Positions 52,708 through 63,979 of a stretch of DNA of 64,000 bases are shown here, piece by piece. This DNA is from Leguminivora glycinivorella. Lineage: Eukaryota; Arthropoda; Insecta; Lepidoptera; Tortricidae. A program made the translations under genes and the position numbers. Location: positions 18,972,001-19,036,000 of the forward strand of contig NC_062971.1 of assembly GCF_023078275.1 (NCBI RefSeq), written 5' to 3'. Under the pieces are notes generated by a model. The model ran no database searches. It saw only the letters and a program-made list of their open reading frames with translations, and was not told the origin of the DNA. The first letter of the stretch is position 1. Each line of letters begins with the position of its first letter.

Positions 52708-53649
52708 TAAGGACTGTATCGTTAATTATAGGGACACAACAAACCTCGTCTAAATGTTGACATGTGCATAATTTTGTATTATTATGGTCCGAGAGTATGA
52801 TCTGAAGGTATTGGTAAGTACTATTTGATATAAGAAGGTCTGAATTTTTTTTTATTTTAGGGACTTTATGGTACTTTCATTAAGGTCTAGCAAATACATT
52901 TCGGACAACCCCTAATCTGGCTTAATTTGAGAATATCTCAAAGACTTTTTGTACGATTTCGACAAACAAAGGTTAATATGCTGCCAAAATATATTTTTTA
53001 AGAGTCCTCTTCATGGTTGTTCAATTAGGTACTTGCAGAATAAATGCGGTGAATTTATATAATTTAAAAAAACGCATTTTTGAGCAACGTTCCGGTTTGC
53101 CGTAAATTTTTGATACAAGCAGGATGAGAGAAATAGATTAAAAAAATTAGGCATAGGCCAAATGTCTAATAGACATTCATGGTGTTTGAACAGTGCCTAA
53201 ACCAGATCGATATAAACAGTGTATGATAGTTAAATTCGACATCAAAGTCGGAGTTAGCGTAAGCACCATGCCACATTCTCTAAATGGCCGCCATACACAG
53301 ATCATGAACTTTATTTTTTTTAAATAACAGTGGCTAGACTATGTCTAGATATTCTGCTTTGTGGATCATGTGTCGTTGAGGTTCGCACTGTACAATTTTT
53401 TTTTGCAATTGTGTCGTCTTGTACGCACTTTGTGAATTTTCTAGTAGCATTTGTCCGAAATCGTAATTGGTACTCGGGAGGATTAAGTCAATGCTGTCTA
53501 AACCACATGCTTTACGTCGAGTTTCTAGGACAAAATGCGTACCTTATTATGTGCCTTATTAAGCCCATGTCTTGTTATAAGAAAAAAATATAATAGCAAA
53601 TAAATACGGCTACTCAAAGTTGTCCCCATATTTAACGATACAGTCCTTA
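52708..53649. mobile_element. DNA transposon-like insertion in the BEL leader
   Basis: TAAGGACTGTATCGTTAA at 52708 is matched in inverse by TTAACGATACAGTCCTTA ending at 53649, continuing with TATAGGGACA/TGTCCCCATA. No transposase is seen. The target duplication is unclear. It accounts for most of the unusually long 1.7-kb distance between the 5' LTR and gag. Confidence 0.65.
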
Positions 53650-54277
53650 ACAACCCGTGACTCTACACACTCATTATTTGTACGTGGCACTGTATATGTT
53701 TACACTTGGCAATAACGCAATCCTAGCACTTCACTGTCCCTATGCAACGTGTCAACCCCCTGATAGGTTGACTCGTGCGCGGTCCCTATCGTCCCTAGGG
53801 CCTGACCGGGTACTAACGTAGGGGATCCGATCAGGATAGGATAAGGTTTGCGGAACTGCTCTGGTAGTGGCAGTGTACCTTACGGGTGCCCACTGATGAC
53901 TGGGAATGTCCTCAGCTTAACAGCCTGGTTTCAATCCGTTAGACGGCATAGAATCCACCGTTCGATACACTGCGTGCCAGCACACACAGCCGAGTATGTA
54001 CGTATCACTTGCGTGACACGGTGTACGTTCTCGTTCGTACACGAAGACCCGCTGCCCAGGCTCACGACAGTCGTTGACACCGTTAGGTGACCGTCTGAGG
54101 AGGGGGAGAATGTCGTCCAGGTCGCCACCGTTAAGGTTACGTTACCCACGTTACTTTTCTCGATAACTGATAAATCAGTCCTACTAAATTTTCGCGGCTA
54201 GCGCTACTCGTCTAGTTTATATCGATGACTGTATGTGTTTCTTTCTTCTTAGTTGCTGGATACTGGCACGATGATAT

Positions 54278-54295
54278 CCGCGGCTCGATGGACCA
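54278..54295 (-). promoter_or_regulatory. Candidate primer binding site of the BEL element
   Basis: One base inside the 5' LTR the minus strand reads TGGTCCATCGAGCCGCGG, starting with the TGG that pairs with tRNA CCA ends. I cannot name the primer tRNA. Confidence 0.5.
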
Positions 54296-54296
54296 T

Positions 54297-54888
54297 TGTT
54301 GACTGTAGATGGAGGCGGCTACCAGGTTACGAAGAAAAAACTCCAGTTTTTTATTTTCAATTTGCTGCGGTGGTGTGTATGGGGGAGCAGCGCGTGCGCG
54401 CTCTCTCGCCGTCGGTGTTCAAGTGACGCTCCGAGCGTCGGGGCGGGTATATATATGCTTTCCCGGCCGCGAGACTCGTGTACCATTCGTCAAGTATGTA
54501 TTGGTGTTATGTGTGTCTATCGTGTAACAGCAATTCTTTATTTTTCAAATATAATTCTTATGAGATAAACATTAACAATCTTCTTATACATTCTTATAAG
54601 TATATATATTAATATTCTAATTAGATTGTAAGTATCGGTGCCAGATACTTACTTTATATTAATTGCCATTTGTTTTTGGTATATAGTTATGTATTTACGA
54701 CTGAACTATGCTTGGGTTTTTTAAGGGTAAGTAAGAATCTACTAGTTAAAGTTCAGTCGTATAGTGAAGTGCTTAGGATTGGTGGGAAATAAAAGAACAA
54801 ATATAAATCGATATTTCTTTATTATTTATTATCTTAAATCTAACCTACGAGATCGTTATTTACCTATATTTTGGGGCTATTTACGACA
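54297..54888 (-). repeat. BEL 5' LTR (592 bp)
   Basis: Same length and sequence as the left LTR, with CTCAT immediately outside (54889-54893). In element orientation this is the promoter LTR. Confidence 0.95.
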
Positions 54889-54975
54889 CTCATATTTAAC
54901 TCGGGTGCAGTAGGTTCAGAAAACGGATTTTACTCGTAAAAGTCGTAGCGCTTTTTTGTAGTGCTATAGATTCAT

Positions 54976-55121
54976 GCGCGGATCCAGGGGGGGGGTCATG
55001 GGGGTCATGACCCCCCCCTGGAGCCTAGGTTGGCCATACAAATAGACCACGTGACCCCCCCTCTGGGGCCTGGGCCTTTACCACGTGACCCCCCCCCCTG
55101 GGCACGAAACTGGATCCGCGC
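54976..55121. mobile_element. MITE with GCGCGGATCCAG ends, homopolymer-rich
   Basis: GCGCGGATCCAG and CTGGATCCGCGC are exact inverses; the interior contains runs of up to nine G or C. It lies 82 bases beyond the BEL target duplication. Confidence 0.75.
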
Positions 55122-55399
55122 TTGTATAGATTGCTAGACCTAAATGAGAGACAGATCATTTTCAAACTTGATTTTTGGGAAATATAGCCTACCTGTCTCC
55201 CGAGGTAGGTACTCTACACTGTTTCATCAGCTACTAAAATATTTCAGGCTGGAAATGAAACAGGCTGGACTGGAATGGAAATGAACCGGAACTATTTGTT
55301 TTCAATTGCAGGTATTGGTTAAAATATAGTAAATAAATAAATATTAAAGGATATTATTACACACAGTTTACATGCATAATTATTTATTTAAACTTCAAT

Positions 55400-55490
55400 G
55401 ACTTGGAAAAAATATCTGTGCCAGAAAATAAAATATAAAATATAATGCCCTTACCGGGGTTCGAACGCAGGACCGCAGCTTAACAGGCAA
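55400..55490 (-). mobile_element. tRNA-derived SINE, degraded
   Basis: AATGCCCTTACCGGGGTTCG and GCAGGACCGCAGCTTAACAG match the SINE head in inverse, with substitutions. Confidence 0.55.
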
Positions 55491-55499
55491 GGTATCTCT

Positions 55500-56296
55500 C
55501 CGGTAGGAGAGACTAGGCGTCGACATATTGTTATAGGTATTTTTAACCAATCCATATCAAACTCGCAGCCTCCAATTAGAATCAGAATACGCCCCCAGGT
55601 CAGTTGCATTGTTGACCTTGTAGCCTTCGGGCTGAACTGAATTCGCCCGTAGACCCTTGGCTCGGAGGTCGCGCCGCCCGAGTCACCGCGGCGCGTCGAC
55701 CTGCTGACGTCACGAAGCTAGGGGATAACAGGGCCTCTAGCCAAGAGAACAATCGCTGAAGCTCTGTAACTGTCTCTCTATTGGTCTTCGGTATTGGTGC
55801 GACATAGATTGCGTATCGTTCGCCACGGAGCGTCAACGAAAGGTACGATCGGCTACTGGCCCAGGGCAGGGCATACGGGGTTCTCCTTTTCTTTCGCTTC
55901 TTTTTGCCTAATATTCTTGCTTCTACCCCTGCTTTTGTTACTATTTTGTTTTGTCTCTTCCCACATTTTATTAATATTGTCTGTATTGTATCCCATAAGG
56001 AGTAGGCACTAGGCAGAGCATATGAAACTACTCAAGTTACAGTGCCGCTCTTGGTTATTACGGGGTTAAAGAAAACGAAATTGTGACATTGCAGTGACAT
56101 GTTGGCAGCCTGTCACCAATACGTCCCAATTTAACCCATCCCACAGTTGACTTCTACGACACCCGCGGGAAGAAAAGGGGTGGTGAAATTCTTAACCTAT
56201 CAGATCACCACACGGGCACCCACTTTTAGTTGTCTAAGTATAAGCTTAATACCACTTTTAGTTGTCTATAGCCTGTAAGCTTGACCACTTCGTTTT
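55500..56296. other. Intergenic, nothing recognised
   Basis: Moderate GC with short ORFs in several frames. No family recognised. Confidence 0.4.
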
Positions 56297-58110
56297 TAGG
56301 GTTCCGTGCCGAAAAGGTATAAACCCGCTCCGTCCGTCTGTCCGTCAGTCACATTACTAAATATCTCAAGAACTACTTATACTATCGGTATGAAATTTGG
56401 AATAGTTATGAATATTGTTAACCTGTACAAATTGGAAGGTATTATTTTTGTTAAATTAATTAATATTAATTATAGAAAATGGGCAAAATGAAAGGGGGGC
56501 AAACTGTAAAGGTCAAGTAGGATATCGTTAGAAAGAGCTCAAATTGTACATATCAAAACTATTTTTTATATATTTTTTTGTAGTGGAGAAAAAAATAATT
56601 ATGAAGGAAAATGTAAACATGGATTTGAGGTTAAGTTTCGTCTAAATATATAGAAGAAGAAGCTGACTGACTGACATATCAACGCACAGCCGAAACCGCT
56701 GGTCCTAGAGATTTCAAATTTGGCACGTAGGTTCCTTATATAGTGTAGAGGAGCACTAAGAAAGGAATTTTCAAAATTCACCTCCTAAGGGGGTCAAATG
56801 GGGGTTCAAAGTTTGTATGGGGAAACAAGATTAGTTTGCCTATTTTATTCGAAACTTCACAGGAAGATTCCTTAAGACATATGACTGAATACGTGTTTCA
56901 GGTTTTTTGAAAATTTAACCCCTGAAATGGTGAAAAGGGGGTGATAAAGTCAAAAAATCAATATGGGTATCGTTTTTATGGTTTATCGGGTCGCTGATCA
57001 CGATAAATACAACGTTTTTAAAATCTAACGAGGCGGAAGTGAAATACCTTCTCCCCTGTTGTGGTGCAATGGGGTTTAAATATCAAAAAAATATATAAAA
57101 GAAGATATTGACTGACTGACTGTCATATCAACGCACAGCCGAAACCGCTGGTCCTAGAGATGTCAAATTTGGCACGTAGGTTCCTTATATAGTGTAGAGG
57201 AGCACTAAGAAAGGATTTTTCAAAATTCGCCTCCTAAGGGGGTCAAATGGGGGTTCAAAGTTTGTATGGGGAAACAATGTTAGTTTCACTGTTTTATTCG
57301 AAACTTCACAGGAGGGATCCTAAAAACATATGACTAAAGACGTGTTTCAGGTTTTTTGAAAATTTAACCTCTAAAAGGGTGAAAAGGGGGTGATAAAGTC
57401 AAAAAACTAATATGGGTATCGTTTTTACGGTTTATTGGGTCGCTGATCACGATAAATACAACGTTTTTAAAATCTAACGAGGCGGAAGTGAAATACCTTC
57501 TCCCCTGTTGTAGTGCAATGGGGTTTAAATATCAAAAAATATATAAAAGAAGAAACTGACTGACTGACTAACTGACATAATATATCAACACACAGCTGAA
57601 ACCGCTGGTCCTAGAGATTTAAAGTTTGGCACATAGGTTCCTTATATGGTGTAGAGGAGCACTAAGAAAGAATTTTTCAAAATTCTCCTCTTAAAAGGGT
57701 GAAATGGGGGTTCAAAGTTTGTATGGGGAAACAAGATTAGTTTGACTATTTTATTCGAAACTTCACAGGAGGATTCCTAAAGACATATGACTAAATACAT
57801 GTTTCAGGTTTTTGAAAATTTGACCCATAAAGGGGTGCAAAGGGGGTAAAGTCAAAAACACAATATGGGTATCGTTTTTATGGTTTATCAGGTCGCTGAT
57901 CACGATAAATACAACGATTTTAAAATCTAATGACGTGGAAAAGAGATTTTCTCCCCTGTTGTTGTGCAATGGGGTTAAAACATCCAAAATAGCCATAAGT
58001 ATAGGTTTAGTTTTCATCTTTACTTCTGGTTCAAGAGATTTCAAATTGACACGGAAGTTCCTTAGAGGAGCACTAAGAAAGGATTTTTCAAAGTTCACCT
58101 CCTAGCATGA
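56297..58110. repeat. Repeat block with ~450-bp tandem units (3 full plus a decayed fourth)
   Basis: It starts with GGGTTCCGTGCCGAAAAGG. The landmark GAAACCGCTGGTCCTAGAGAT falls at 56692, 57141 and 57598, giving periods of 449 and 457. Each unit carries GACTGACTGAC, TTCCTTATATAGTGTAGAGG and GGTCGCTGATCACGATAAAT. Confidence 0.88.
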
Positions 58111-58118
58111 TAATTTGA

Positions 58119-58390
58119 CAGGGGCAAGGACAGGGACAGGGACAGGGACAGGGACGGGAACGGGATAGGGTTAGGGTTAGGGTTAGGGATACTGATAGGG
58201 ATAGGGATAGGGATAGGGATAGAAATAGGGATAGGAATAGGGGACGGGGATAGAAATAGAGATAGGAATAGGGGACGGGGATGGGGATAGGGATAGGGGA
58301 GGGATGGGGACAGGGACGGGACGGGACGGGGACGGGGACAAGGATAGAGATAGGGACGGGGATAAGAATAGGGATTGGGGTCGGAATAAT
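58119..58390. repeat. G-rich minisatellite (GGGACA / GGGATA / GGGTTA units)
   Basis: Hexamer-like units with GGG every five to seven bases for about 270 bases, including three GGGTTA units near 58166-58187. All purine-rich on the plus strand. Confidence 0.9.
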
Positions 58391-58790
58391 CGGTCGGCAA
58401 TCGATATCTAGGCAGTGTAAAATGCAGGTGGCTCAGTGGGAAGGGATTAGTAAGTAGGCATCGGCGAGTATCCTGAATCCGTAATAACTATTACATTCAA
58501 TGTGCTGTAGGAAGATCGTTGTTTGCTTGCCTTTTATATGTTTACGTTTGCAATAAGTATAAGCAAAATGGAAAAAATTATAAGCGATAATGCAAGGAAG
58601 TACTTTTTACCCTACCGACCATAGCGTCGAGATACTGGCTATGTGGGTTGTATGAAGTTTCCCCAGTATAAATATTTATATAGGTAAAATACATACATAT
58701 TTGTACCTACTACCTACGCTGTGGTCGCTGTGTAACAATTCTACAATCATTGCAAGAATTTCTTTTAAAACAATAGTAATATTTGTAAGG

Positions 58791-58871
58791 TACAGTCAGC
58801 CAAAAAAGTGGTTTACCACTTTTCGATCAATAGAGTCGAAAAGTGGGAAACCACTTTCTTGGCTGACCGTA
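58791..58871. mobile_element. 81-bp hairpin MITE
   Basis: TACAGTCAGCCAAAAAAGTG and CACTTTCTTGGCTGACCGTA are inverse; the arms continue through GGTTTACCACTTTTCGA, leaving a loop of a few bases. Confidence 0.78.
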
Positions 58872-59077
58872 CAGCAAATAGATCAGTTACAATGGCCCTC
58901 CAGTCGAGAATTGCCCGCTTTACCTTAATCGAAATAATCGCGGACAGATGTACCTACAAAGAAACCTACGGATCCAAATGAAAATCTTATTTTTTGTAAA
59001 CGTTTCAATAAGAATACTTTTATTACGCGGGCGAAGCCGCGGGTAAAAGCTAGTTAATAAATAAATAAAGGTTCATA

Positions 59078-59750
59078 AATCTCACGGCGTTCGAATTCAG
59101 AAAATTGTCACTAAAAATAATAGGCAATTCACCGTTTTCAACCGGTATTTTAGTGACAGTGAGACTCAAAAATCGGCCCCCAGAGGGCGGAATTGCTCAT
59201 AGCAAAAATCAAACGTCAATAGAGTTGGAACGTTAAATTTTATCGACTATCGATTAAACCCCTTGTTCCTCGTAGGTAACCAAATTTGATAATTAGTTTT
59301 GTATGAGGAAAAATAATTCTTCTTAGCTAACTGGGTTATGAAATAGGATTTTTTTATAGGATTTAATAATGGTTTTCTACGAGGAAAAAAAATCCCATTT
59401 CATAACCGGGTAAGCAAAGAAGAAAAAATATTCTTCGTAGAAAACTGCAAAAAATAATGGTTTTCTACAAAGAAAAAAAAAATCCTATTTCATAACCCAG
59501 TTAGCTAAGATTTATTTTTCCTCATACAAAACCAGTTATCAAACTTGGTTACCTACGAGGAACAAGGGGTTTAATCGATAGTCGATAAAATTTAACGTTC
59601 CAACTCTATTGACGTTTGATTTTTGCTATGAGCAATTCCGCCCTCTGGGGGCCGATTTTTGAGTCTCACTGTCACTAAAATACCGATTGAAAACGGTGAA
59701 TTGCCTATTATTTTTAGTGACAATTTTCTGAATTCGAACGCCGTGAGATT
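59078..59750. mobile_element. 673-bp foldback element
   Basis: AATCTCACGGCGTTCGAATT at the left and AATTCGAACGCCGTGAGATT at the right are exact inverses. Pairing continues for about 300 bases per arm through GGCAATTCACCGTTTTCAA, GAACGTTAAATTTTATCGAC and TAGCTAACTGGGTTATGAAA. Confidence 0.88.
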
Positions 59751-59759
59751 CAAAAATCG

Positions 59760-60334
59760 GCCCCCTGTTCATGACCCTAGTTTGTTCCGGCTTCCGCTGT
59801 TCAACATGACAACGCAGCGAGAGTGATGGGCAAATAAAAGCACATCAATCTATTATTATATTAGACATGATAATCTAATAGCTTTTTTTAGTATCACATT
59901 AAGGTAATTATGTTTCTAGGGGTGAACAGCCGGTCGAGTTCACTTTGGCGACGCGAACTTCGAACCCCGAACCCTGAAGGGTACGGTCGCGACCTTTAGG
60001 ACGACTGCAACTGTGATCTTTTCGGAGGCAAAGGTAACTAACGTTTGAATGGTAATGTATACAGTGTGTAAATGTAATAGGTACTTACGGACGAATCTCT
60101 TATGTGGTGGTTATGGTTAGTATAGGAGATAAAAAATGTAATTAGATAACTTTTACTTAAAACAGAAATTAATTTATATCCACGATGTACCTAATATCAA
60201 CAGACAGTCGCGTTCTAACACTCATTGACAGTTTTACAAGCTCATATCGTGTAATTCGCGTATTGTATTGAGGGTTTACTGGCGAAACTTGCCGAGATTA
60301 TTTTTCGGAAATTTGTGTAAATTGCACATTGTTC
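59760..60334. other. Intergenic, nothing recognised
   Basis: No repeat structure or coding signal found by eye. Confidence 0.4.
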
Positions 60335-60450
60335 AATCAATCAATCAATCAATATCATTTATTGCAAACCATGGTATTACGTTAAAGATGTTACAATACG
60401 AAGGAGGTCGCATGGCACCCGCGGTAGGGTATGGCAATATTGGCAATTAT
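60335..60450 (-). repeat. LINE-type 3' end with (CAAT)n
   Basis: (CAAT)n then ATCATTTATTGCAAACCATGG, resembling an antisense non-LTR 3' end. Short and non-coding. Confidence 0.4.
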
Positions 60451-60599
60451 ACATTAATTATTTACTAAATGATATCTAAATTATTCCGTAATTTATTATA
60501 GCTACACACATTATTAAGAGTGGCTGTAATATTTACTACATAGGGATTTATATGTATATTAAGGAATGACCTATTTAATATATGGAAAAATATTGTTAT

Positions 60600-61155
60600 A
60601 CTTAAAGATTCCAATATTCATTATCAGAATGTGGAATCTTGAACGTTGCGAGGGTTTCAAGACGCGTAGGTTAAACATTAATGTTTCATTACACCAACAC
60701 TAAGAATAGTTATTGTTTTACAAGGGGGAAAAGACCCAAGCTAGCGAAAGATTCCAATATCAAAACGTGGAATCTTGAGCTTTGCGAGGGTTTCAAGGCA
60801 CGAAGGTTAAACAAACTTTGCCACCGAGTGAAACACAAAATTTTTCACCACACCAACACGAACAAAATTACTGTCTATAAAATATCAAATGAAATCAAAT
60901 CCATCAATTTATCCAATATTTATGATTCAAAACCATCATTTATCGTTAAAATCTAACATCCAGCTTAAACATCAAGTTAAAATTTGTATGAAAGTCCTTT
61001 GCACTCTTGTGGATAAAATGCAATTTCGCTATCTCTTTTCGAATAGCAAAATTTTATTGATCTTTATCAGTTGGTGTGGTGAAAAATAATAACTTACAAA
61101 TATTTATATGAAAATAACTACTTTGCACTATTGTGGATAAAATGCAATTTTGCTA
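60600..61155 (+). repeat. Composite lepidopteran repeat, copy 2
   Basis: It holds AAGATTCCAATAT-GTGGAATCTTGA twice (60606 and 60745), GGTTTCAAGGCACGAAGG, CACCACACCAACACGAAC and CTTGTGGATAAAATGCAATTT. Related to 5815-6430. Confidence 0.68.
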
Positions 61156-61793
61156 TCGTTTCGTTTATTGTAATACCTAAACCTGCTTGCGTAATACTTG
61201 AACAGCCCCTGAATCTATTTTAGGACGCCATTATCGCTACCGACAAACCGCTAACCTAAATGATCAATTTCATTATTTACTTTTTTCGCTACCTATCATT
61301 TCTAAATTTAGATTATGACAATTTTGAATTGCACGGTTTTTATAAACAACCATTTCCGTAAAATGATAAGATAAGGCGTTTGACATTTGCGTGATTCAGG
61401 TCACAGGCATGGCCGGAGTCAACTTAGGGCAAGTATTTCGGTATGCAAATAGATAATACACAATTATAATATACTGATATAATATGTATAATGTAACACT
61501 AATTGCCATTCATGCTCACGAATTCGGGGTGTTGCGATTTGGTAACAAATAATATTAATTTTCGTTTCTGAATGCGCCCGTAAGCGCACGTTAGCACGTT
61601 CAATTTGTTTTCATAATTATCATTTTGAATAATTTTGAAATAGAATCAAGCTAACTATATGAAGTAATTCTGACAGCAAAGTCATTGTAAGTGTTATAGA
61701 TTGTAGAAACCCCTAGATGAAAAAAGAAAACTGAGTGGAGTAGGTATATCTGTCTCTTTCAGTATATGGTAGGTATGCTTCACGAGAGTGAAC

Positions 61794-61919
61794 AGCCAGG
61801 CAAGTATGGTCGCGCGATAAATGATAAAACATGGCCGTCCCTATCGCACTATTTGTAAGTTCGATAGGGACGGCCCTGATATTGTATCATTTATCGCGCG
61901 ACCATGCTTGCCTGCCTGG
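61794..61919. mobile_element. Hairpin MITE with CCAGGCAAG ends
   Basis: GTATGGTCGCGCGATAAATGAT is mirrored by ATCATTTATCGCGCGACCATGC, with inner GGCCGTCCCTATCG/CGATAGGGACGGCC and outer CCAGGCAAG/CTTGCCTGCCTGG. Confidence 0.75.
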
Positions 61920-62364
61920 ATGACATAATGTTATTTAGATCCTGCTTAACAACTTAATTCCTTCTACATGTTTTTCTTATCAATTTTTATTATGAACTTC
62001 ATTTGATTTTTGTCTTTCTGTTTAACGTTTACCTAAAATAAAACGTCTGAGTCTCTATTTATTCTGTATCTGACTGCCTGCCCTAATAAGGTCACCAAAA
62101 GCTTTAAGTGCTCTTTTATATTTTTAACATAATAAATTAACAATTTTTTTTTCTGTCCATAACTCCCATTAGGTAATGGCTATTTTTGGAGTAGTTACCA
62201 CTACACCAATTACCAATTGCTGCAAACTAAGAGTCTTATTGGGTAGATGCCCCAGGTGTACCTAGATGTAGACCCTATATCCCGCTGTTTTAATTTTTAA
62301 TTAGGTAAATACAATATCGCGGTTATAGATACAGATTTTGATGATAAGTAGGTACTAAAAAATT

Positions 62365-63290
62365 TTTCCCCTCACTAGCTCGGAAACACGTGTTTTGTCC
62401 TTTAATACCAGCGGGTAAAAACGCATTTTATCCACTAGTGGGTAAAGTAATTTGACCTTGAATAAATTCAAATAAACTTGATAAAATTAGGTGAATCTAG
62501 TAATAAAGTTGATTTACCACCTGTGGAACTACTGGGAAGCAGTGATAAACGCATTTTTTGCGTTGTAGTTTCCTCGCTATAGTGAGGGGAAAAGTTTTGT
62601 GTTACGCTCGGGTGCAAATGTATTTTACTTCTCGTGTGTTAAAAAACTCGCAAGTTCAGGATTCTATTCTCGAACCACTCGCTTCGCTCGTGGTTCAACT
62701 ATAGAATCCTTTCACTTGCTCGTTTTTTTGGCTTTTGCCAAAATAACATGTGTGGTGCCAAAAATAACTCTATTCTCCTAAAAAATTCTTATCAGTTAAT
62801 GCTATTTATTCATTATATTGACTGGGAGCTTTATTATTTTTCACCACACCAACTGGTAAAGATCAATTTTGCTATTCGATAACGGATAGAAAAATTGCAT
62901 TTTATTTACAAGAGTGCAAAGTAACTTCATACAACTTTTAACTTGACGCTTGAGCTGGCTGGTAGAATTTACGTACAAATAATTATTTTGAATCATAAAT
63001 ATTTAATAGATTGCTGGATTTGATTTAGTTTGATGTTTTATAGTCAGTATTTTGTTCGTGTTGGTGTTGTGAACATTTTTGTTTCACTCGGTGACAAAGT
63101 TCGTTTAACCTACGTGCCTTGAAACCCTCGCAACGCTCAAGATTCCACTTTTTGAACCACTCGCTACGGTCGCGGTTCAATATTGGAATCTTTCGCTTGC
63201 TCGGGACTCGGGTCAATATTGGCACGAGCGGTTAAACAACAACTATGCCCCCTTGAAAAACAAAATAACTATTATTTACTAACCGAGTTC
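62365..63290. repeat. Composite lepidopteran repeat, copy 3 (mixed orientation)
   Basis: The left part repeats CACTAGCTCGGAAACACGTG and GGGTAAAGTAATTTGACCTTG forward. The right part carries the CACCACACCAAC, CAACGCTCAAGATTCCACTTT and GCCCCCTTGAAAAACAAAAT blocks in inverse. Confidence 0.65.
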
Positions 63291-63427
63291 ATTATTGTTA
63301 ATAGCGCTGAAGCGTTAGACTCTGGTTTAGATTTTGCAAACAGGCCTTGGCTTGGCAGTTTGACTTCCATGACGTTTTTGAATGTAGACCAAAAAAATCC
63401 ATTAAAATCATTCAGCGTCCCAAAAGT

Positions 63428-63710
63428 TGAATGTCAGTTCGCTGACAGACGTTGCGGGGGCGCGCGGGCGGGGACAACTCGCGGCGCGGGGGAGATTCGC
63501 GAAGAGGCTTCCGCGGGCGGGGTCAGCGACCTCGTCCCCTCCCGCCCCGGCGCGGGCGCGCCAATGTCAGGGCCGGTGCAACCGCGGTCAGCTGACGTCT
63601 GGCGACGCGCGGGGGGCGAGTCGGCGGGCTGAAGCTGCAGTCGAGCCTCGGCCTCCGCCCCGAGCGCACGCACCGCGCGTTCCCGACACATGTAGCCCTA
63701 TACTGTAGGA
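63428..63710. other. GC-rich, CpG-rich block
   Basis: A sharp composition change: runs such as GCGGGGGCGCGCGGGCGGGG and CCGCCCCGGCGCGGGCGCGCC, all frames open by composition. It could be a promoter, a 5' UTR or coding sequence of a gene beyond the edge. Nothing recognisable is encoded. Confidence 0.4.
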
Positions 63711-63979
63711 GCGTCCCCGCGTGCTACCCAGGCGCCAGGGCTGTCCTCACGAGTCAGGTACCTGAAGTAGCGCGCGGAGCCTCTCCGACGAACCACATGG
63801 AATTTTTCCAAGATTCGGAAGCCACCGCCGCACGCCCATTGTACTTCATCAGGTGCTCTGGTGATGACCGTTCCAGGCGCTTGTTGGAGTACACTTACCG
63901 TGTCGGCGGTTCTCGGCAAGTGCAGAACACGTGTTAGTGCACCACGTGGACCAGGTGAGTGAACAAAGGAATGAATCAC
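63698..63979 (-). CDS. Unassigned open frame at right edge, possibly an exon
   Basis: A minus-strand frame of up to 93 codons with coding-like composition (GGGFRILEKFHVVRRRGS, ARYFRYLTREDSPGAW). Possible donors inside it are CTTCAG|GTACCTG and CACG|GTAAGT, so exon limits are unclear. I recognise no family. It may be a chance ORF next to the GC-rich block. Confidence 0.25.
   Translation of the reverse strand: MIHSFVHSPGPRGALTRVLHLPRTADTVSVLQQAPGTVITRAPDEVQWACGGGFRILEKFHVVRRRGSARYFRYLTREDSPGAWVARGDAPTV

Larger units (their letters stand above)
46428..54888 (-). mobile_element. BEL/Pao LTR retrotransposon, near-complete
   Basis: Two 592-bp LTRs, identical by eye, flank gag, protease, reverse transcriptase, RNase H and integrase on the minus strand. 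Host target duplication CTCAT lies at 46423-46427 and 54889-54893. LTR ends are TGTCGTAAA and GTCAACA (TG...CA). A purine tract AGGGGGAA abuts the 3' LTR, and a TGG-starting primer site follows the 5' LTR. Domain order PR-RT-RH-IN without an envelope is that of BEL/Pao. Identical LTRs mean a recent insertion. The coding region has two frame breaks (near 50790 and at 50116), and a second element sits in the leader. Confidence 0.95.

Noticed and set aside
55719..55736. I-SceI-like site CTAGGGGATAACAGGG
   Set aside because: It has an extra G and lacks the right part of the 18-bp site; a chance resemblance.
58166..58187. Telomere repeat array (GGGTTA)
   Set aside because: Only three units inside a mixed GGGACA/GGGATA minisatellite, and insect telomeres use TTAGG.
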